Source: Protaetiibacter sp. SSC-01 (lineage in GTDB: Bacteria > Actinomycetota > Actinomycetes > Actinomycetales > Microbacteriaceae). Taken from it: a stretch of 64,000 nucleotides of DNA. The notes beneath the pieces were generated by a model. It did no database searches. It was not told the DNA's origin and saw nothing but the letters and a program-made list of their open reading frames with translations. Of the stretch, positions 28,226 through 42,278 are shown piece after piece. The stretch covers positions 1,488,001 to 1,552,000 of the forward strand of contig NZ_CP059987.1 of assembly GCF_014483895.1 (NCBI RefSeq). The letters run 5' to 3'. The position numbers and the translations under genes were made by a program. The stretch's first letter is position 1. Each line of letters starts with the position of its first letter.

Positions 28226-29442
28226 CAGTTCTCCCATCCGAGGACCTCGAGGCCCGGAAGCTTCTTGCCCTCGAGGAACTCGAGGCTGGCCCCGCCGCCC
28301 GTCGAGACGTGCCCGAACTGGTCGTCGGCGAAGCCGAGCTGGCGGATCGCGGCGGCGGAGTCGCCGCCGCCCACGACGCCGAGACCCTCCACGTGGGTGA
28401 GCGCCTCGGCGACGGCGCGCGTGCCCGCGGCGAAGGCCGGGAACTCGAAGACGCCCATGGGGCCGTTCCAGAACACGGTCTTCGAGCTGCGCACGCGCTC
28501 CGCGAAGGCCGTCGCCGTGTCGGGCCCGATGTCGAGCCCGATGCCGGACGCGCCGAAGGCGGTGTCCTCGATGCCGTCGGCGGGGGCCACGACATGCTCG
28601 GCGTCGGCCGAGAAGCCGGAGGCGACCACGACATCCGTCGGCAGCACGAGCTCGACGCCGCGCTCGGCCGCCTCGGAGAGGTAGCCGCGGACGGTGTCGA
28701 GCTGGTCCTCCTCGAGAAGGCTCGAGGCCACCTTGTGGCCCTGGGCCGCGAGGAAGGTGAAGAGCATGCCGCCGCCGATGAGCAGCGCGTCGACGCGGGG
28801 CAGCAGGTGCCCGATGACGCCGAGCTTGTCGGAGACCTTGGAGCCGCCCAACACGACCGTGTACGGCCGCTCGGGGGTCTCGGTGAGCTTGTCGAGCACC
28901 TCGAGCTCCGCGGCGATCAGCAGGCCCGCCGCGCTCGGGAGCGCCTTCACGAGCTCGTAGACGCTCGCCTGCTTGCGGTGCACGACGCCGAACCCGTCGG
29001 ACACCACGACGTCGCCGAGGGCCGCGAGCTCCGCAGCGAAGGCCTCGCGCTCGGCGGCGTCCTTCGACGCCTCACCCGCGTTGAAGCGCAGGTTCTCGAG
29101 CAGCACGACGCCGGGGGTCGGGGTCGCCGCGATGACGCCGGCGGCCGACTCCCCCACCGTCTCCGGCGAGAACGCGACATCGACGCCGAGCAGCTCGCCC
29201 AGGCGCACCGCGACGGGTGCGAGCGAGTACTTCGGGTCGGGTGCGCCCTCCGGACGACCGAGGTGGCTCATCACGACGACCTTCGCGCCCTTCTCGAGGA
29301 GAAGGCGGATGGTCGGGACGGATGCGCGCACGCGCCCGTCGTCGGTGATGACACCGTCCTTGAGGGGAACGTTGAGGTCGCAGCGCAGGAGCACGACCTT
29401 GCCGGACAGCCCTCCCAGGCTGTCGATCGTCCGGAGGGCCAT
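28225..29442 (-). CDS. pgk: Phosphoglycerate kinase
   Basis: A 405-residue PGK making ATP from 1,3-bisphosphoglycerate. The N-domain shows LRCDLNVPL and SHLGRPEG; the C-domain has the GGSKVSDK nucleotide region and the closing GGGDSAAAI hinge motif. It lies 3 bases after gapA and overlaps tpiA, so the three glycolytic genes form one operon. Confidence 0.97.
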   Translation of the reverse strand: MALRTIDSLGGLSGKVVLLRCDLNVPLKDGVITDDGRVRASVPTIRLLLEKGAKVVVMSHLGRPEGAPDPKYSLAPVAVRLGELLGVDVAFSPETVGESAAGVIAATPTPGVVLLENLRFNAGEASKDAAEREAFAAELAALGDVVVSDGFGVVHRKQASVYELVKALPSAAGLLIAAELEVLDKLTETPERPYTVVLGGSKVSDKLGVIGHLLPRVDALLIGGGMLFTFLAAQGHKVASSLLEEDQLDTVRGYLSEAAERGVELVLPTDVVVASGFSADAEHVVAPADGIEDTAFGASGIGLDIGPDTATAFAERVRSSKTVFWNGPMGVFEFPAFAAGTRAVAEALTHVEGLGVVGGGDSAAAIRQLGFADDQFGHVSTGGGASLEFLEGKKLPGLEVLGWEN

Positions 29443-29445
29443 CGC

Positions 29446-30549
<1,104 letters not shown>

Positions 30550-31176
30550 CTACGACAGTAGCAGCAGCCCCGCGCCGCCCGAGCGGGCCGCCTCGAAGCG
30601 GGCACCCGCATCCGCCCAGTTGGCGATGTTCCAGAACGCCTTCACGTAGTCGGCCTTGACGTTGACGTAGTCGAGGTAGAACGCGTGCTCCCACATGTCG
30701 AGCTGCAGGATGGGCGTGATGCCGAGCGGGGTGTTGTTCTGCTGGTCGTAGAGCTGGTGCACGAGCAGACGCGAGCCCACCGGGTCCCACGCGAGCACGG
30801 CCCAGCCGGAGCCCTGGAGGCTGTTCGCGGCGGCGCTGAAGTGGCCGACGAACTTGTCGAACGAGCCGAAGAACTCGTCGATCGCAGCCGCGAGCTCGCC
30901 CACGGGCTTGTCGCCGCCGTCCGGCGAGAGATTGTTCCAGAAGATCGAGTGGTTGACGTGGCCGCCGAGGTGGAAGGCGAGGTCCTTCTCGAGCTTCGGC
31001 ACGTTCGTGAAGTCGCCCGACTCGCGCGCCTCCTCGAGCTTCTCGAGGGCGGTGTTCGCGCCCGCGACGTAGGCCGCGTGGTGCTTGTCGTGGTGCAGCT
31101 CCATGATGCGGGCGCTGATGCTCGGCTCGAGCGCCGCGTAGTCGTAGGGCAGATCCGGGAGGCTGTAGACGGCCAT
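30550..31176 (-). CDS. sodA: Superoxide dismutase, Fe/Mn type
   Basis: A 208-residue Fe/Mn SOD that dismutates superoxide. Metal ligands are recognisable: the His in [12 protein letters not shown], a second in NHSIFW, and Asp/His in [12 protein letters not shown]. The Asp-x-Trp-Glu-His signature is complete. The metal (Mn or Fe) cannot be decided by reading. ATG 31176 follows AAGGAG. It stands alone between whiA and gapA with its own terminator. Confidence 0.95.
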   Translation of the reverse strand: MAVYSLPDLPYDYAALEPSISARIMELHHDKHHAAYVAGANTALEKLEEARESGDFTNVPKLEKDLAFHLGGHVNHSIFWNNLSPDGGDKPVGELAAAIDEFFGSFDKFVGHFSAAANSLQGSGWAVLAWDPVGSRLLVHQLYDQQNNTPLGITPILQLDMWEHAFYLDYVNVKADYVKAFWNIANWADAGARFEAARSGGAGLLLLS

Positions 31177-31217
31177 GGTTCTCCTTCTTCCTTCTTGAGG
31201 TCCAGCGGCCCAGGGCT

Positions 31218-32192
31218 CTAGTCGTCGAGCTCGGGAGGCAGGTTGGCGTCGGTGCCGGGCACCCCGAGGTCGACGGCGCGCTTGTCGGCCATCGCGAGGA
31301 GTCGGCGGATGCGGCCGGCGACCGCATCCTTCGTCATGGGCGGGTCGGCGAAGTGGCCGAGCTCGTCGAGACTCGCGTCGCGGTGGCCGAGGCGCAGCTC
31401 GCCCGCGTACCGCAGGTGGTCGGGCACCTCGTCGCCGAGGATCTCGAGAGCGCGCTCGACGCGTGCGCATGCCGCGACGGCCGCCTGGGCGGAGCGGCGG
31501 AGGTTCGCGTCGTCGAAGTTCACGAGGCGGTTGGCGGTGGCGCGCACCTCGCGGCGCTGGCGCATCTCCTCCCATGCAGCGACGGTCGCGGCGGCGCCCA
31601 TGAGGCGCAGCATCGCGGCGATCGCCTCGCCCTCGCGCACGACGACGCGGTGCACGCCGCGCACCTCACGCGCCTTTGCCGGGATGCGAAGGCGGCCGGC
31701 CGCGCCGACGAGCGCCATGGCGGCCTCGTTGCCGGGGCACACGACCTCCAGCGCCGCCGAACGGCCGGGGTCGGTGAGGCTGCCGCGGGCCAGGAAGGCG
31801 CCGCGCCAGATCGCCGCGAGATCCTCGCGGTTGCCCGTCGTGAGGCGGTTCGGGAGGCCGCGGATGGGGCGGCGGCGGGCGTCGAGCAGTCCCGTCTGAC
31901 GCGCGAGGGTCTCGCCGCCCTCGACGACACGCACGACGTAGGTCGCGCCCTTGCCGGCGCCTGAGCTGATGACCTTGCCCTCGGAGCGGACGCCGTAGAG
32001 CTCGGCGAGGTCGCGGCGCACGCGCTGCGCGACCTTCTGCGAGTCGAGCTCCGACTCGACGGCGATGCGTCCCGAGATGATGTGCAGGCCCCCCGAGAAG
32101 CGCAGGAGCGCCGCGAGCTCGGCCGCCCGCACGCTCGTCTTGCTCACCTCGACGGCGACGAGCTCGTCCTTCACGTCCGCCGTCAATGCCAC
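31218..32192 (-). CDS. whiA: DNA-binding protein WhiA
   Basis: A 324-residue WhiA, a regulator of cell division and sporulation-type genes in Gram-positives. It has the N-terminal LAGLIDADG-like fold and a C-terminal helix-turn-helix ([21 protein letters not shown] region). It lies downstream of uvrC-rapZ, the conserved uvrC-rapZ-whiA order. It starts at GTG 32192. Confidence 0.95.
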   Translation of the reverse strand: MALTADVKDELVAVEVSKTSVRAAELAALLRFSGGLHIISGRIAVESELDSQKVAQRVRRDLAELYGVRSEGKVISSGAGKGATYVVRVVEGGETLARQTGLLDARRRPIRGLPNRLTTGNREDLAAIWRGAFLARGSLTDPGRSAALEVVCPGNEAAMALVGAAGRLRIPAKAREVRGVHRVVVREGEAIAAMLRLMGAAATVAAWEEMRQRREVRATANRLVNFDDANLRRSAQAAVAACARVERALEILGDEVPDHLRYAGELRLGHRDASLDELGHFADPPMTKDAVAGRIRRLLAMADKRAVDLGVPGTDANLPPELDD

Positions 32193-32243
32193 CCGCTCAT
32201 CCTCGTCTCTCGTCGTCGTCTCGATGCCATGTCACTCACGCTG

Positions 32244-33116
32244 TCACTCGCGTCCCAGGTCGCGATGCCGCACGGTGACGGAGACCCCGGGAATCGCGCG
32301 GAGGCGGCGCGCCACCTCCTCGGTGGCCGCCACGGAGCGGTGCTTTCCGCCCGTGCATCCCATGGCGATCGTAGCGTGGCGCTTGTTCTCCCGCCTGTAC
32401 CCGTCGGCCACCGCGGTGAGCGCGGCGACGAAGTGCTCGATGAACTCGGGCGCGTCGGGCTGGCTCAGCACGTAGTCGCGCACGGGCTCGTCGAGGCCCG
32501 TCTGCGGCGCGAGCTCGGGAACCCAGTAGGGGTTCGGCAGGAAGCGCATGTCGGCCACCATGTCGGCGTCGGGCGGAAGTCCGTACTTGAAGCCGAAGCT
32601 CATGACCGTGAGCTTGAGCGAGGGCGCGGACTCCTCGCGGAAGAGCTCCGCGACCCGGTTCGCGAGCTGGTGGATGTTGAAGTCGGTCGTGTCGATGACG
32701 AGGTCGCTCTGCTCGCGCAGGCCCGCCATGCGGGAGCGCTCGGCGAGGATGCCGTCGAGCAGCGTGCCGTCCCCCTGCAGCGGATGCGGACGCCGCACCT
32801 GCTCGAAGCGGCGGACGAGCGCCGAATCCGTCGCGTCGAGGAACACGAGGCGGGCGTCGCTCGACTCGCGCAGCTCGGCGATGGTCTGCTGCGCATCCGC
32901 GAAGAGCCGGCCGCCGCGTACGTCGATGACCGCGGCGATCTTGGGGATCGCCTCCCCCGTGTGCGCGCCGAGGTCGACGAGCGGGCGCAGCATCTGCGGC
33001 GGGAGGTTGTCGACGACGTACCAGCCGAGGTCTTCGAGGGCGTTGGCGACGGTCGAGCGGCCCGCGCCGGACATGCCCGTGACGATGAGCATCTCGCGTT
33101 CGTTCGCGTCGCTCAT
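32244..33116 (-). CDS. rapZ: RNase adapter RapZ / nucleotide-binding protein
   Basis: A 290-residue RapZ-family protein. The N-terminal P-loop is GMSGAGRST (residues 14-22) and the C-terminal domain has [10 protein letters not shown] and the basic HRD end. In E. coli RapZ directs RNase E to a small RNA; in Gram-positives it is linked with cell-wall and carbon control, role here unproven. ATG 33116 overlaps the uvrC stop. Confidence 0.93.
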   Translation of the reverse strand: MSDANEREMLIVTGMSGAGRSTVANALEDLGWYVVDNLPPQMLRPLVDLGAHTGEAIPKIAAVIDVRGGRLFADAQQTIAELRESSDARLVFLDATDSALVRRFEQVRRPHPLQGDGTLLDGILAERSRMAGLREQSDLVIDTTDFNIHQLANRVAELFREESAPSLKLTVMSFGFKYGLPPDADMVADMRFLPNPYWVPELAPQTGLDEPVRDYVLSQPDAPEFIEHFVAALTAVADGYRRENKRHATIAMGCTGGKHRSVAATEEVARRLRAIPGVSVTVRHRDLGRE

Positions 33117-35035
33117 GCCTCGTCTTCCTGCTCCTCGGGCTGGTCGGCGGCATCCGCCTGACCTGCACCCAGCCTAGTCGCGATGGACTGGGCGAGCTGC
33201 GGCCCGATACCCCGCACCTCGGCGATCTCGTCGAGGCTCGCGGCCCGCAGACGGCGGACCGAGCCGAAGTGCCGCAGGAGCTCCTTCGAGCGGGCCGGGC
33301 CGAGGCCGGGGATCTCCGAGAGCACGGTGCCGATGTCGGCGCGCCGCTTCTGACGCTGGAAGGTGATCGCGAAGCGGTGGGCCTCGTCGCGGATGCGCTG
33401 GAGCAGGAAGAGCGCCTCACTGCCGCGCGGCAGGATGACGGGGAACTCGTCGTCGGGCAGCCACACCTCTTCGAGGCGCTTCGCGAGCCCCACGAGGGGG
33501 ATGTCGTCGATGCCGAGCTCCTCGAGCACCGCGGCCGCCGCCTGAACCTGCGGCTGTCCGCCGTCGACGATGATGAGCCCGGGGCGGTAGGCGAAGCGCC
33601 GCTTCTGGCGCACGCCCTCCTCCGCGGGCGGGGCGTCGTCCTCGTCGAGGCGCGAGAGGCGGCGCCGCAGCACCTGCGCCATCGACTCGGTGTCGTCGAC
33701 GGTGTCGTGCACGGCGAACTTGCGATAATCGCTCTTCTTCGGCAGCCCGTCCTCGAAGACGACCATCGATGCGACGACGTTCGTGCCGCCGAGGTGCGAC
33801 ACGTCGTAGCACTCCATCCGCAGCGGTGCCTCGGCGAGGCCGAGCGCCTCCTGCAGCTCCGTGAGGGCCTGCGTACGCGCCACGTAGTCGGCCGTGCGAC
33901 GTGTCTTGTAGAGCGCGAGGGCCTGCTTCGCGTTGAGGGTCGCCGTCTGCAGCACGGCGGCCTTGTCTCCGCGCTGAGCCGTCTTGAGCGTCACGGCGCC
34001 GCGCTCACGACGGCCGGCGAGCCAGAGCTCGAGCGCCCCGGCATCGTCCGGGATCACGGGCACGACGATCTCGCGCGGAGGCACGTCGGTCTCGTACGCC
34101 GTCTCGAGCACCGACTCGACGAGGTCGCCCGAGCTGATGTCGAGCTCCTTGTCGACGACCCAGCTGCGCACTCCGCGGATGCGCCCGCCGCGCACCGTGA
34201 ACTGCTGCACGGCGGCTGCGAGCTCGTCCTCCTCGATGCCGAACACGTCGAGGTCGGTGCCGTCGGGCAGCACGACCGCGCTCTTCTCGAGCACGTTCTC
34301 GAGCGCCTGGATGCGGTCGCGGATGCGCGCCGCGCGCTCGTACTCGAAGGCGTCGGCGGCATCCTTCATCTCGCGCTGCAGGATGCCGATGACGCGTCGG
34401 TCATGGCTCGCCATGAACGCGACGAACTGGTCGACGATCTCGCGGTGCTCCTCGATCGTGACCTTCTGCGAGCATGGCCCGCCGCAGCGTCCGATCTGGC
34501 CGGGGAAGCAGGGGCGTCCGGTCTGCATCGCGCGCTTGTAGCTCGAGTCGGAGCACGTGCGGATCGGGAACGCCTTGATCATCAGGTCGATGGTCTCGCG
34601 CACGGCCCACACCTTCGGGTACGGCCCGAAGTAACGCGCGCCCGGGATGCGGTGGTTGCGCGTGACCATGACGCGCGGTGCCTCGTCGCCGAGCGTCACG
34701 GCCATGTAGGGGTAGCTCTTGTCGTCGCGGAACTTGACGTTGTACGGCGGCGCGAACTCCTTGATCCAGGTGTACTCGAGCTGAAGGGCCTCGAAGTCGC
34801 TCGAGACGACCGTCCACTCGACCTTGGATGCCGAGAGCACCATATGACGCGTGCGCTCATGCAGGCTGCGGAGCGGCTGGAAGTAGTTCGACAGCCGCTG
34901 CCGCAGGTTGACGGCCTTGCCGACGTAGAGGATGCGTCCGGAGGAATCCGAGAAGCGGTAGACGCCCGGGGCGGTCGGGATCTCCCCCGCCTTCGGACGC
35001 CAGGGCAGCACGTCCGCGCGGGGCGCCGCCGCCAC
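33113..35035 (-). CDS. uvrC: Excinuclease ABC subunit UvrC
   Basis: A 640-residue UvrC, the nuclease of nucleotide excision repair that cuts both sides of a lesion. It has an N-terminal GIY-YIG domain ([18 protein letters not shown]), a UVR motif for UvrB binding ([18 protein letters not shown]), an RNase H-like domain ([20 protein letters not shown]), and C-terminal helix-hairpin-helices ([18 protein letters not shown]). It starts at GTG 35035, one base after the uvrA stop. Confidence 0.97.
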   Translation of the reverse strand: MAAAPRADVLPWRPKAGEIPTAPGVYRFSDSSGRILYVGKAVNLRQRLSNYFQPLRSLHERTRHMVLSASKVEWTVVSSDFEALQLEYTWIKEFAPPYNVKFRDDKSYPYMAVTLGDEAPRVMVTRNHRIPGARYFGPYPKVWAVRETIDLMIKAFPIRTCSDSSYKRAMQTGRPCFPGQIGRCGGPCSQKVTIEEHREIVDQFVAFMASHDRRVIGILQREMKDAADAFEYERAARIRDRIQALENVLEKSAVVLPDGTDLDVFGIEEDELAAAVQQFTVRGGRIRGVRSWVVDKELDISSGDLVESVLETAYETDVPPREIVVPVIPDDAGALELWLAGRRERGAVTLKTAQRGDKAAVLQTATLNAKQALALYKTRRTADYVARTQALTELQEALGLAEAPLRMECYDVSHLGGTNVVASMVVFEDGLPKKSDYRKFAVHDTVDDTESMAQVLRRRLSRLDEDDAPPAEEGVRQKRRFAYRPGLIIVDGGQPQVQAAAAVLEELGIDDIPLVGLAKRLEEVWLPDDEFPVILPRGSEALFLLQRIRDEAHRFAITFQRQKRRADIGTVLSEIPGLGPARSKELLRHFGSVRRLRAASLDEIAEVRGIGPQLAQSIATRLGAGQADAADQPEEQEDEA

Positions 35036-35036
35036 C

Positions 35037-37940
<2,904 letters not shown>

Positions 37941-37947
37941 TGCATCG

Positions 37948-37953
37948 ATTCTA
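37948..37953 (-). promoter_or_regulatory. -10 box TAGAAT for leaderless uvrA
   Basis: TAGAAT on the minus strand lies exactly 7 bases before the uvrA ATG; no Shine-Dalgarno is present. Confidence 0.6.
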
Positions 37954-38000
37954 CCGGGGGCCTCTGACATCCCGCCGGGAGCGGCCGCGACGGCCCGGGC

Positions 38001-38032
38001 TTGACCCTGCCCCATGGGGCAGGCTCTACAGT
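38001..38032 (+). promoter_or_regulatory. MerR-type promoter with palindromic operator in a 20-bp spacer
   Basis: A -35 TTGACC (38001-38006) and a -10 TACAGT (38027-38032) are 20 bp apart. The spacer contains the perfect 16-bp palindrome CTGCCCCATGGGGCAG (38007-38022). An overlong spacer with a centred dyad is the hallmark of MerR-family promoters, which the regulator twists into an active form. AGGAGG follows at 38039-38044, 5 bases before the merR ATG. Confidence 0.85.
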
Positions 38033-38049
38033 CGCCCCAGGAGGTCGAC

Positions 38050-38430
38050 ATGAGGATCGGAGAGCTCGCGGATCGCGCGGGGGTGTCGCTCAAGGCGCTG
38101 CGCTACTACGAGGGCCTGGGGCTGCTCGAGGCGGAGCGGCTGCCGAACGGCTACCGGGATTACGACGAGACGGATGTGCGGCTCGTCGAGGAGATCCGTC
38201 AGCTCACGGCCCTCGGCATCCGCGTCGAGGACACGCGGCCCTTCGTCGAGTGCCTCGTCGCGGGACACGACAACGGCGACGACTGCCTCGCATCCGTCGA
38301 GGCGTACCGGGATGCGATCGCGACCCTCGACGCGCAGGCGCGCGAGCTCGCCGTGCGCCGCGTACGACTCGCCGAACTGCTCGCGCGCGCCGAGGAGCGG
38401 GCCGGATGCGGATGCGAGGTGGGCGCGTGA
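38050..38430 (+). CDS. MerR-family regulator with four cysteines
   Basis: A 126-residue MerR regulator. The N-terminal winged helix ([20 protein letters not shown], then the [10 protein letters not shown] wing) binds DNA; a coiled coil follows. Cysteines are C68 and C79 ([14 protein letters not shown]) and C120-x-C122 at the tail (CGC). They could sense redox state or a metal; the pairing with a thioredoxin gene makes redox more likely. The protein probably controls its own promoter, whose operator lies between -35 and -10, and the coupled thioredoxin (GTGA overlap). Confidence 0.88.
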   Translation: MRIGELADRAGVSLKALRYYEGLGLLEAERLPNGYRDYDETDVRLVEEIRQLTALGIRVEDTRPFVECLVAGHDNGDDCLASVEAYRDAIATLDAQARELAVRRVRLAELLARAEERAGCGCEVGA

Positions 38431-38750
38431 GCCTGCGGAACGTCGGCGAGGCCGACTTCGACGAGGTCGTGCTGGCCTCCCCGCGGCCCGTGGTCGTCGA
38501 CTTCTGGGCCGAGTGGTGCCCGCCGTGCCGCGCCATGAACCCCGTGCTCGAGGCGATCGCCGCCGACCACGCCGACCGCATCGACATCGTGAAGGTCGAC
38601 GTCGACGCGAACCCCGAGCTCGCCGTGCGCTACAACGCGCTCGCGCTCCCCGTCATGCTCGTGTTCGAGGGCGGTGAGCAGGTGCGGCGCGTGCTCGGCG
38701 CGAAGCCGCGTCACGCCCTCGAGGCCGATCTGGCGGCCTACCTGGCGTGA
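38427..38750 (+). CDS. Thioredoxin with WCPPC active site
   Basis: A 107-residue thioredoxin fold. The active site W30-C31-P-P-C34 differs from the usual WCGPC; a second proline changes redox potential in other proteins. The cis-proline is in ALPVMLVFEGG. It starts at GTG 38427 overlapping the merR stop, so the two are co-translated; an in-frame ATG at 38406 inside merR is less likely. It converges on uvrB. It may be a stress-induced thioredoxin rather than the housekeeping one. Confidence 0.88.
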   Translation: MSLRNVGEADFDEVVLASPRPVVVDFWAEWCPPCRAMNPVLEAIAADHADRIDIVKVDVDANPELAVRYNALALPVMLVFEGGEQVRRVLGAKPRHALEADLAAYLA

Positions 38751-38780
38751 GCCGGGCGGGTCGCCGGCCGTCGCATCCGC

Positions 38781-40859
38781 TCAGCGGACATGGCCGACCG
38801 ACTCCATCTGCCGCAGCTCCTTCTTGAGCTCCGACAGCTCGTCGCGCAGTCGAGCCGCGAGCTCGAACTTGAGCTCACCCGCCGCCTGGAGCATCTGCTC
38901 GTTGAGGTCGGCGATGAGCGTCTCGAGCTCGGCCGCACCGGATGCGCCCACGCCCTCGCGGCGCAGGTTCGGTGTGGGCGAGCGGCGCTTCGAGCCGTCC
39001 TGGCCGCGGCGACCGGCGAGGAGCTTCGCCGTGTCTGCCTCCTCGCGCGCGAGCACGTCGGTGATGTCGGCGATGCGCTTGCGGAGCGGCTGCGGATCGA
39101 TGCCGTGCTCGACGTTGTAGGCGATCTGCTTCTCGCGGCGGCGGTTCGTCTCGTCGATCGCGAACTTCATCGAGTCGGTGAGCTGATCGGCGTACATGTG
39201 CACCTCGCCCGAGACGTTGCGGGCCGCGCGGCCGATCGTCTGGATGAGCGACGTCGAGCTGCGCAGGAAGCCCTCCTTGTCGGCGTCGAGGATCGCCACG
39301 AGCGACACCTCGGGCAGGTCGAGGCCCTCGCGCAGCAGGTTGATGCCGACGAGCACGTCGTAGACGCCCGCGCGCAGCTCGGTGAGCAGCTCGACGCGGC
39401 GGAGCGTGTCGACATCCGAGTGGAGGTAGCGCACGCGCACGCCCGCCTCGGTGAAGTAGTCGGTGAGCTCCTCCGCCATCTTCTTCGTGAGCGTCGTGAC
39501 GAGCACACGCTCGTCGCGCTCGGTGCGCACGCGGATCTCGTCGAGCAGGTCGTCGATCTGCCCCTTCGAGGGCTTGACGACGATCTGCGGGTCGACGAGG
39601 CCCGTCGGGCGGATGATCTGCTCGACGACTCCGTCGCCCATCGAGAGCTCGTAGCGGCCGGGCGTGGCGGAGAGGTAGACCTTCTGACCGACGCGATCGA
39701 GGAACTCCTCCCAGCGCAGCGGCCGGTTGTCGAGCGCGCTCGGAAGGCGGAAGCCGTGCTCGACGAGCGTGCGCTTGCGGCTCGCGTCGCCCTCGTACAT
39801 CGCCCCGATCTGGGGCACCGTGACGTGCGACTCGTCGATGACGACGAGGAAGTCGTCGGGGAAGTAGTCGAGCAGGGTGTTCGGCGGCTCCCCCGGCCTG
39901 CGGCCGTCGATGTGCCGCGAGTAGTTCTCGATGCCGTTGCAGAAGCCGATCTGCTCCATCATCTCGAGGTCGAAGCCCGTGCGCATGCGGAGGCGCTGCG
40001 CCTCGAGCAGCTTGCCCTGCTTCTCGAGCTCGGCGAGGCGCTCGGCGAGCTCCTCCTTGATCGTGCGGATGGCGCGGTGCATCGACTCGGGGCTCGCGGC
40101 GTAGTGCGTGGCCGGGAAGATCGAGACGGCCTCCATTTTCTTCATGACCTCGCCCGTGAGCGGGTGAAGGGCGTAGAGCGCCTCGATCTCGTCGCCGAAC
40201 ATCTCGATGCGCACGGCGAGCTCCTCGTAGACGGGGATGATCTCGATCGTGTCGCCGCGCACGCGGAATTTGCCGCGCGAGAAGTCGACGTCGTTGCGCT
40301 CGTACTGCATGTTGATGAACGAGCGGACGAGTTTGTCGCGCGAGATGCGGTCGCCCACCTGGAGCGCGACCATCGCGCCCAGATACTCCTCCGCGGCGCC
40401 GAGGCCGTAGATGCACGAGACCGTCGAGACGACGACGACGTCGCGGCGGCTCAGGAGCGAGTTGGTCGTGGAGTGGCGCAGACGCTCGACCTCGGCGTTG
40501 ATCGAGGAGTCCTTCTCGATGAAGGTGTCGGTCTGCGGGACGTACGCCTCGGGCTGGTAGTAGTCGTAGTAGCTGACGAAGTACTCGACGGCGTTGTTCG
40601 GCATGAGCTCGCGGAACTCGTTCGCGAGCTGGGCCGCGAGCGTCTTGTTGTGCGCGAGCACGAGCGTCGGGCGCTGCACCTGCTCGATGAGCCACGCCGT
40701 CGTCGCCGACTTGCCCGTGCCGGTGGCGCCGAGCAGCACGATGTCGCTCTCACCGGCCTGCACACGATGTGCGAGCTCGGCGATCGCGGCGGGCTGGTCG
40801 CCGCTCGGCTGGTACTCGGAGACCACCTCGAACGGACGCACGGAACGCGTCGGCTGCAT
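38781..40859 (-). CDS. uvrB: Excinuclease ABC subunit UvrB
   Basis: A 692-residue UvrB helicase-like subunit. Walker A is [12 protein letters not shown], the damage-probing beta-hairpin lies in [18 protein letters not shown], the DEAD-like box is DESHVT, and helicase motif VI is [11 protein letters not shown]-terminal UVR domain ([20 protein letters not shown]) binds UvrC. It begins 9 bases after the coaE stop without a Shine-Dalgarno; TAGGCT 6 bases upstream overlaps the coaE stop codon, suggesting a leaderless internal promoter. Confidence 0.97.
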   Translation of the reverse strand: MQPTRSVRPFEVVSEYQPSGDQPAAIAELAHRVQAGESDIVLLGATGTGKSATTAWLIEQVQRPTLVLAHNKTLAAQLANEFRELMPNNAVEYFVSYYDYYQPEAYVPQTDTFIEKDSSINAEVERLRHSTTNSLLSRRDVVVVSTVSCIYGLGAAEEYLGAMVALQVGDRISRDKLVRSFINMQYERNDVDFSRGKFRVRGDTIEIIPVYEELAVRIEMFGDEIEALYALHPLTGEVMKKMEAVSIFPATHYAASPESMHRAIRTIKEELAERLAELEKQGKLLEAQRLRMRTGFDLEMMEQIGFCNGIENYSRHIDGRRPGEPPNTLLDYFPDDFLVVIDESHVTVPQIGAMYEGDASRKRTLVEHGFRLPSALDNRPLRWEEFLDRVGQKVYLSATPGRYELSMGDGVVEQIIRPTGLVDPQIVVKPSKGQIDDLLDEIRVRTERDERVLVTTLTKKMAEELTDYFTEAGVRVRYLHSDVDTLRRVELLTELRAGVYDVLVGINLLREGLDLPEVSLVAILDADKEGFLRSSTSLIQTIGRAARNVSGEVHMYADQLTDSMKFAIDETNRRREKQIAYNVEHGIDPQPLRKRIADITDVLAREEADTAKLLAGRRGQDGSKRRSPTPNLRREGVGASGAAELETLIADLNEQMLQAAGELKFELAARLRDELSELKKELRQMESVGHVR

Positions 40860-40865
40860 GAGACC

Positions 40866-40871
40866 AGCCTA
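40866..40871 (-). promoter_or_regulatory. -10 box TAGGCT for uvrB, overlapping the coaE stop
   Basis: TAGGCT on the minus strand begins with the TAG stop of coaE and lies 6 bases before the uvrB ATG. Confidence 0.5.
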
Positions 40872-41486
40872 GGCACGGCCCCTGACAGTGCGCAGGGTCG
40901 CCCACACCTCGTCGACCTGGGCGAGCGTCTGCTCGAGGCTGTCGTTCGCATCCACGACGATGTCGGCAATCGCGAGGCGGGCGGACTCGGGAGCCTGGGC
41001 GGCGACGCGGCGCCGCGCCTCGGTCTCGTCGAGACCGCGCAGCTCGACGAGGCGCCGCACACGCGTCTGCTCGTCGGCGCTCACCGCGATGACGTGCTCG
41101 AATTCCTCGGCACGGCCCTCGCCCCGCTCGTTCACGAGGAGAGGGACGTCGTAGACGACCACGGCATCCGGATCGGCCGCCAGCGCCTCGGCGAAGAGGG
41201 CACGCGAGCGCTCCCCCACCGCCGGATGCGTGATGGCGTTGAGCTTCGCGCGTGCGGCCTCGTCGCCGAAGATGATCGCGCCGAGCGCCGCGCGGTCGAG
41301 GGAGCCGTCGGCCGCGATCACGTTCGGGCCGAACTCCCGCGCGATGGCCGCGAGCCCCGGGGTGCCGGGCTCGACGACCTCGCGCGCGATGACATCCGCA
41401 TCGACGACGACGGCCCCGAGCTCCGCGAGGCGTCGTGCGACCGTCGACTTGCCGGAGGCGATGCCTCCCGTGAGCGCCACGAGCAT
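40869..41486 (-). CDS. coaE: Dephospho-CoA kinase
   Basis: A 205-residue P-loop kinase for the last step of coenzyme A synthesis. Walker A is [11 protein letters not shown] at the N-terminus; [13 protein letters not shown] and the lid-region arginines follow, as in CoaE. ATG 41486 (MLVALTGG) is the family start; upstream in-frame ATGs would add unrelated residues. GGAG lies 4 bases ahead. It is followed by uvrB, a common actinobacterial order (rpsA, coaE, uvrB are near neighbours). Confidence 0.95.
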   Translation of the reverse strand: MLVALTGGIASGKSTVARRLAELGAVVVDADVIAREVVEPGTPGLAAIAREFGPNVIAADGSLDRAALGAIIFGDEAARAKLNAITHPAVGERSRALFAEALAADPDAVVVYDVPLLVNERGEGRAEEFEHVIAVSADEQTRVRRLVELRGLDETEARRRVAAQAPESARLAIADIVVDANDSLEQTLAQVDEVWATLRTVRGRA

Positions 41487-41538
41487 GTCTCCATCGTGGC
41501 AGGTGGGTGATGCCCAACGCTGCAGCACCTGCCTTCCC

Positions 41539-41578
41539 GCGGCAGCTATGACTGCAGCGCTCGGGCAAGGGCTGCCGC
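41539..41578. repeat. Inverted repeat between coaE and the DUF4126 gene
   Basis: GCGGCAGC (41539-41546) and GCTGCCGC (41571-41578) are perfect 8-bp inverted arms separated by 24 bases, within the divergent promoter gap. It could be an operator or chance in GC-rich DNA. Confidence 0.3.
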
Positions 41579-41598
41579 GTTTGAGCACACCCCACCCG

Positions 41599-41604
41599 TA
41601 GCAT
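41599..41604 (+). promoter_or_regulatory. -10 box TAGCAT for leaderless DUF4126 transcript
   Basis: TAGCAT lies 6 bases before the ATG at 41611. Confidence 0.5.
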
Positions 41605-41610
41605 GGCGGC

Positions 41611-42210
41611 ATGCTGGAGCTGCTGACCGGAGCGGGGCTCGCGGCCGCCGCGGGGCTCAACGCCTACATCCCCCTGCTCGTCATGGGGCTCGCGGCGCGA
41701 TTCGACTGGATCGTCCTCCCGGGCGGCTGGACGTGGCTCTCCAACGAGTGGGTGCTCGTCATCATCGGCGTGCTGCTCGTCGTCGAGATCGTCGCCGACA
41801 AGGTGCCCGCGGTCGACAGCGTCAACGACTGGATCCAGACCGTCGTGCGCCCGGCATCCGGCGGCATCGTCTTCGCAGGCGGCATCGGCACCGAGACCGT
41901 CGCCGTCGAGGATCCCGAGAGCTTCTTCACCTCCGGCGCATGGATCCCGATCGCCATCGGCATCGGCCTCGCGCTGCTCGTGCACCTCGGGAAGATGCTC
42001 GTGCGCCCCGTCGCGAACCTCGCAACGGCCGGTGTCGCGGCCCCCGTGCTGAGCACGGCCGAGGACGGCCTGAGCCTCGGCATGGTGCTGCTCGCCCTCG
42101 TCGCGCCGGTGCTCGTGCTCATCGGCCTCGTGCTCATGGTCGTGGGCTTCTTCCTGCTGCGCCGCAGCATCCGCCGCCGCCGTCGCGAGCGCGAGACCGC
42201 TGCCGCCTGA
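41611..42210 (+). CDS. DUF4126 membrane protein
   Basis: A 199-residue integral membrane protein of unknown function, which I recognise as DUF4126. It has about five hydrophobic segments, an N-terminal block ELLTGAGLAAAAGLNAYIPLL, a middle motif VNDWIQTVVRPASGG, and a positively charged tail (RRSIRRRRRERE) on the cytoplasmic side. No neighbours hint at its role; it sits between coaE and rpsA. Predicted leaderless from TAGCAT. Confidence 0.85.
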   Translation: MLELLTGAGLAAAAGLNAYIPLLVMGLAARFDWIVLPGGWTWLSNEWVLVIIGVLLVVEIVADKVPAVDSVNDWIQTVVRPASGGIVFAGGIGTETVAVEDPESFFTSGAWIPIAIGIGLALLVHLGKMLVRPVANLATAGVAAPVLSTAEDGLSLGMVLLALVAPVLVLIGLVLMVVGFFLLRRSIRRRRRERETAAA

Positions 42211-42227
42211 GGCCCGGGGCCCAGACG

Positions 42228-42263
42228 CCGGATGGCCGGCCCCCGAGGGGACCGGCCATCCGG
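42228..42263. terminator. Bidirectional terminator between DUF4126 gene and rpsA
   Basis: A perfect 12-bp stem CCGGATGGCCGG / CCGGCCATCCGG extends inward through CCC/GGG after one C-A mismatch. It lies between convergent genes. Confidence 0.85.
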
Positions 42264-42278
42264 TGAGAGCGGGTCAGC

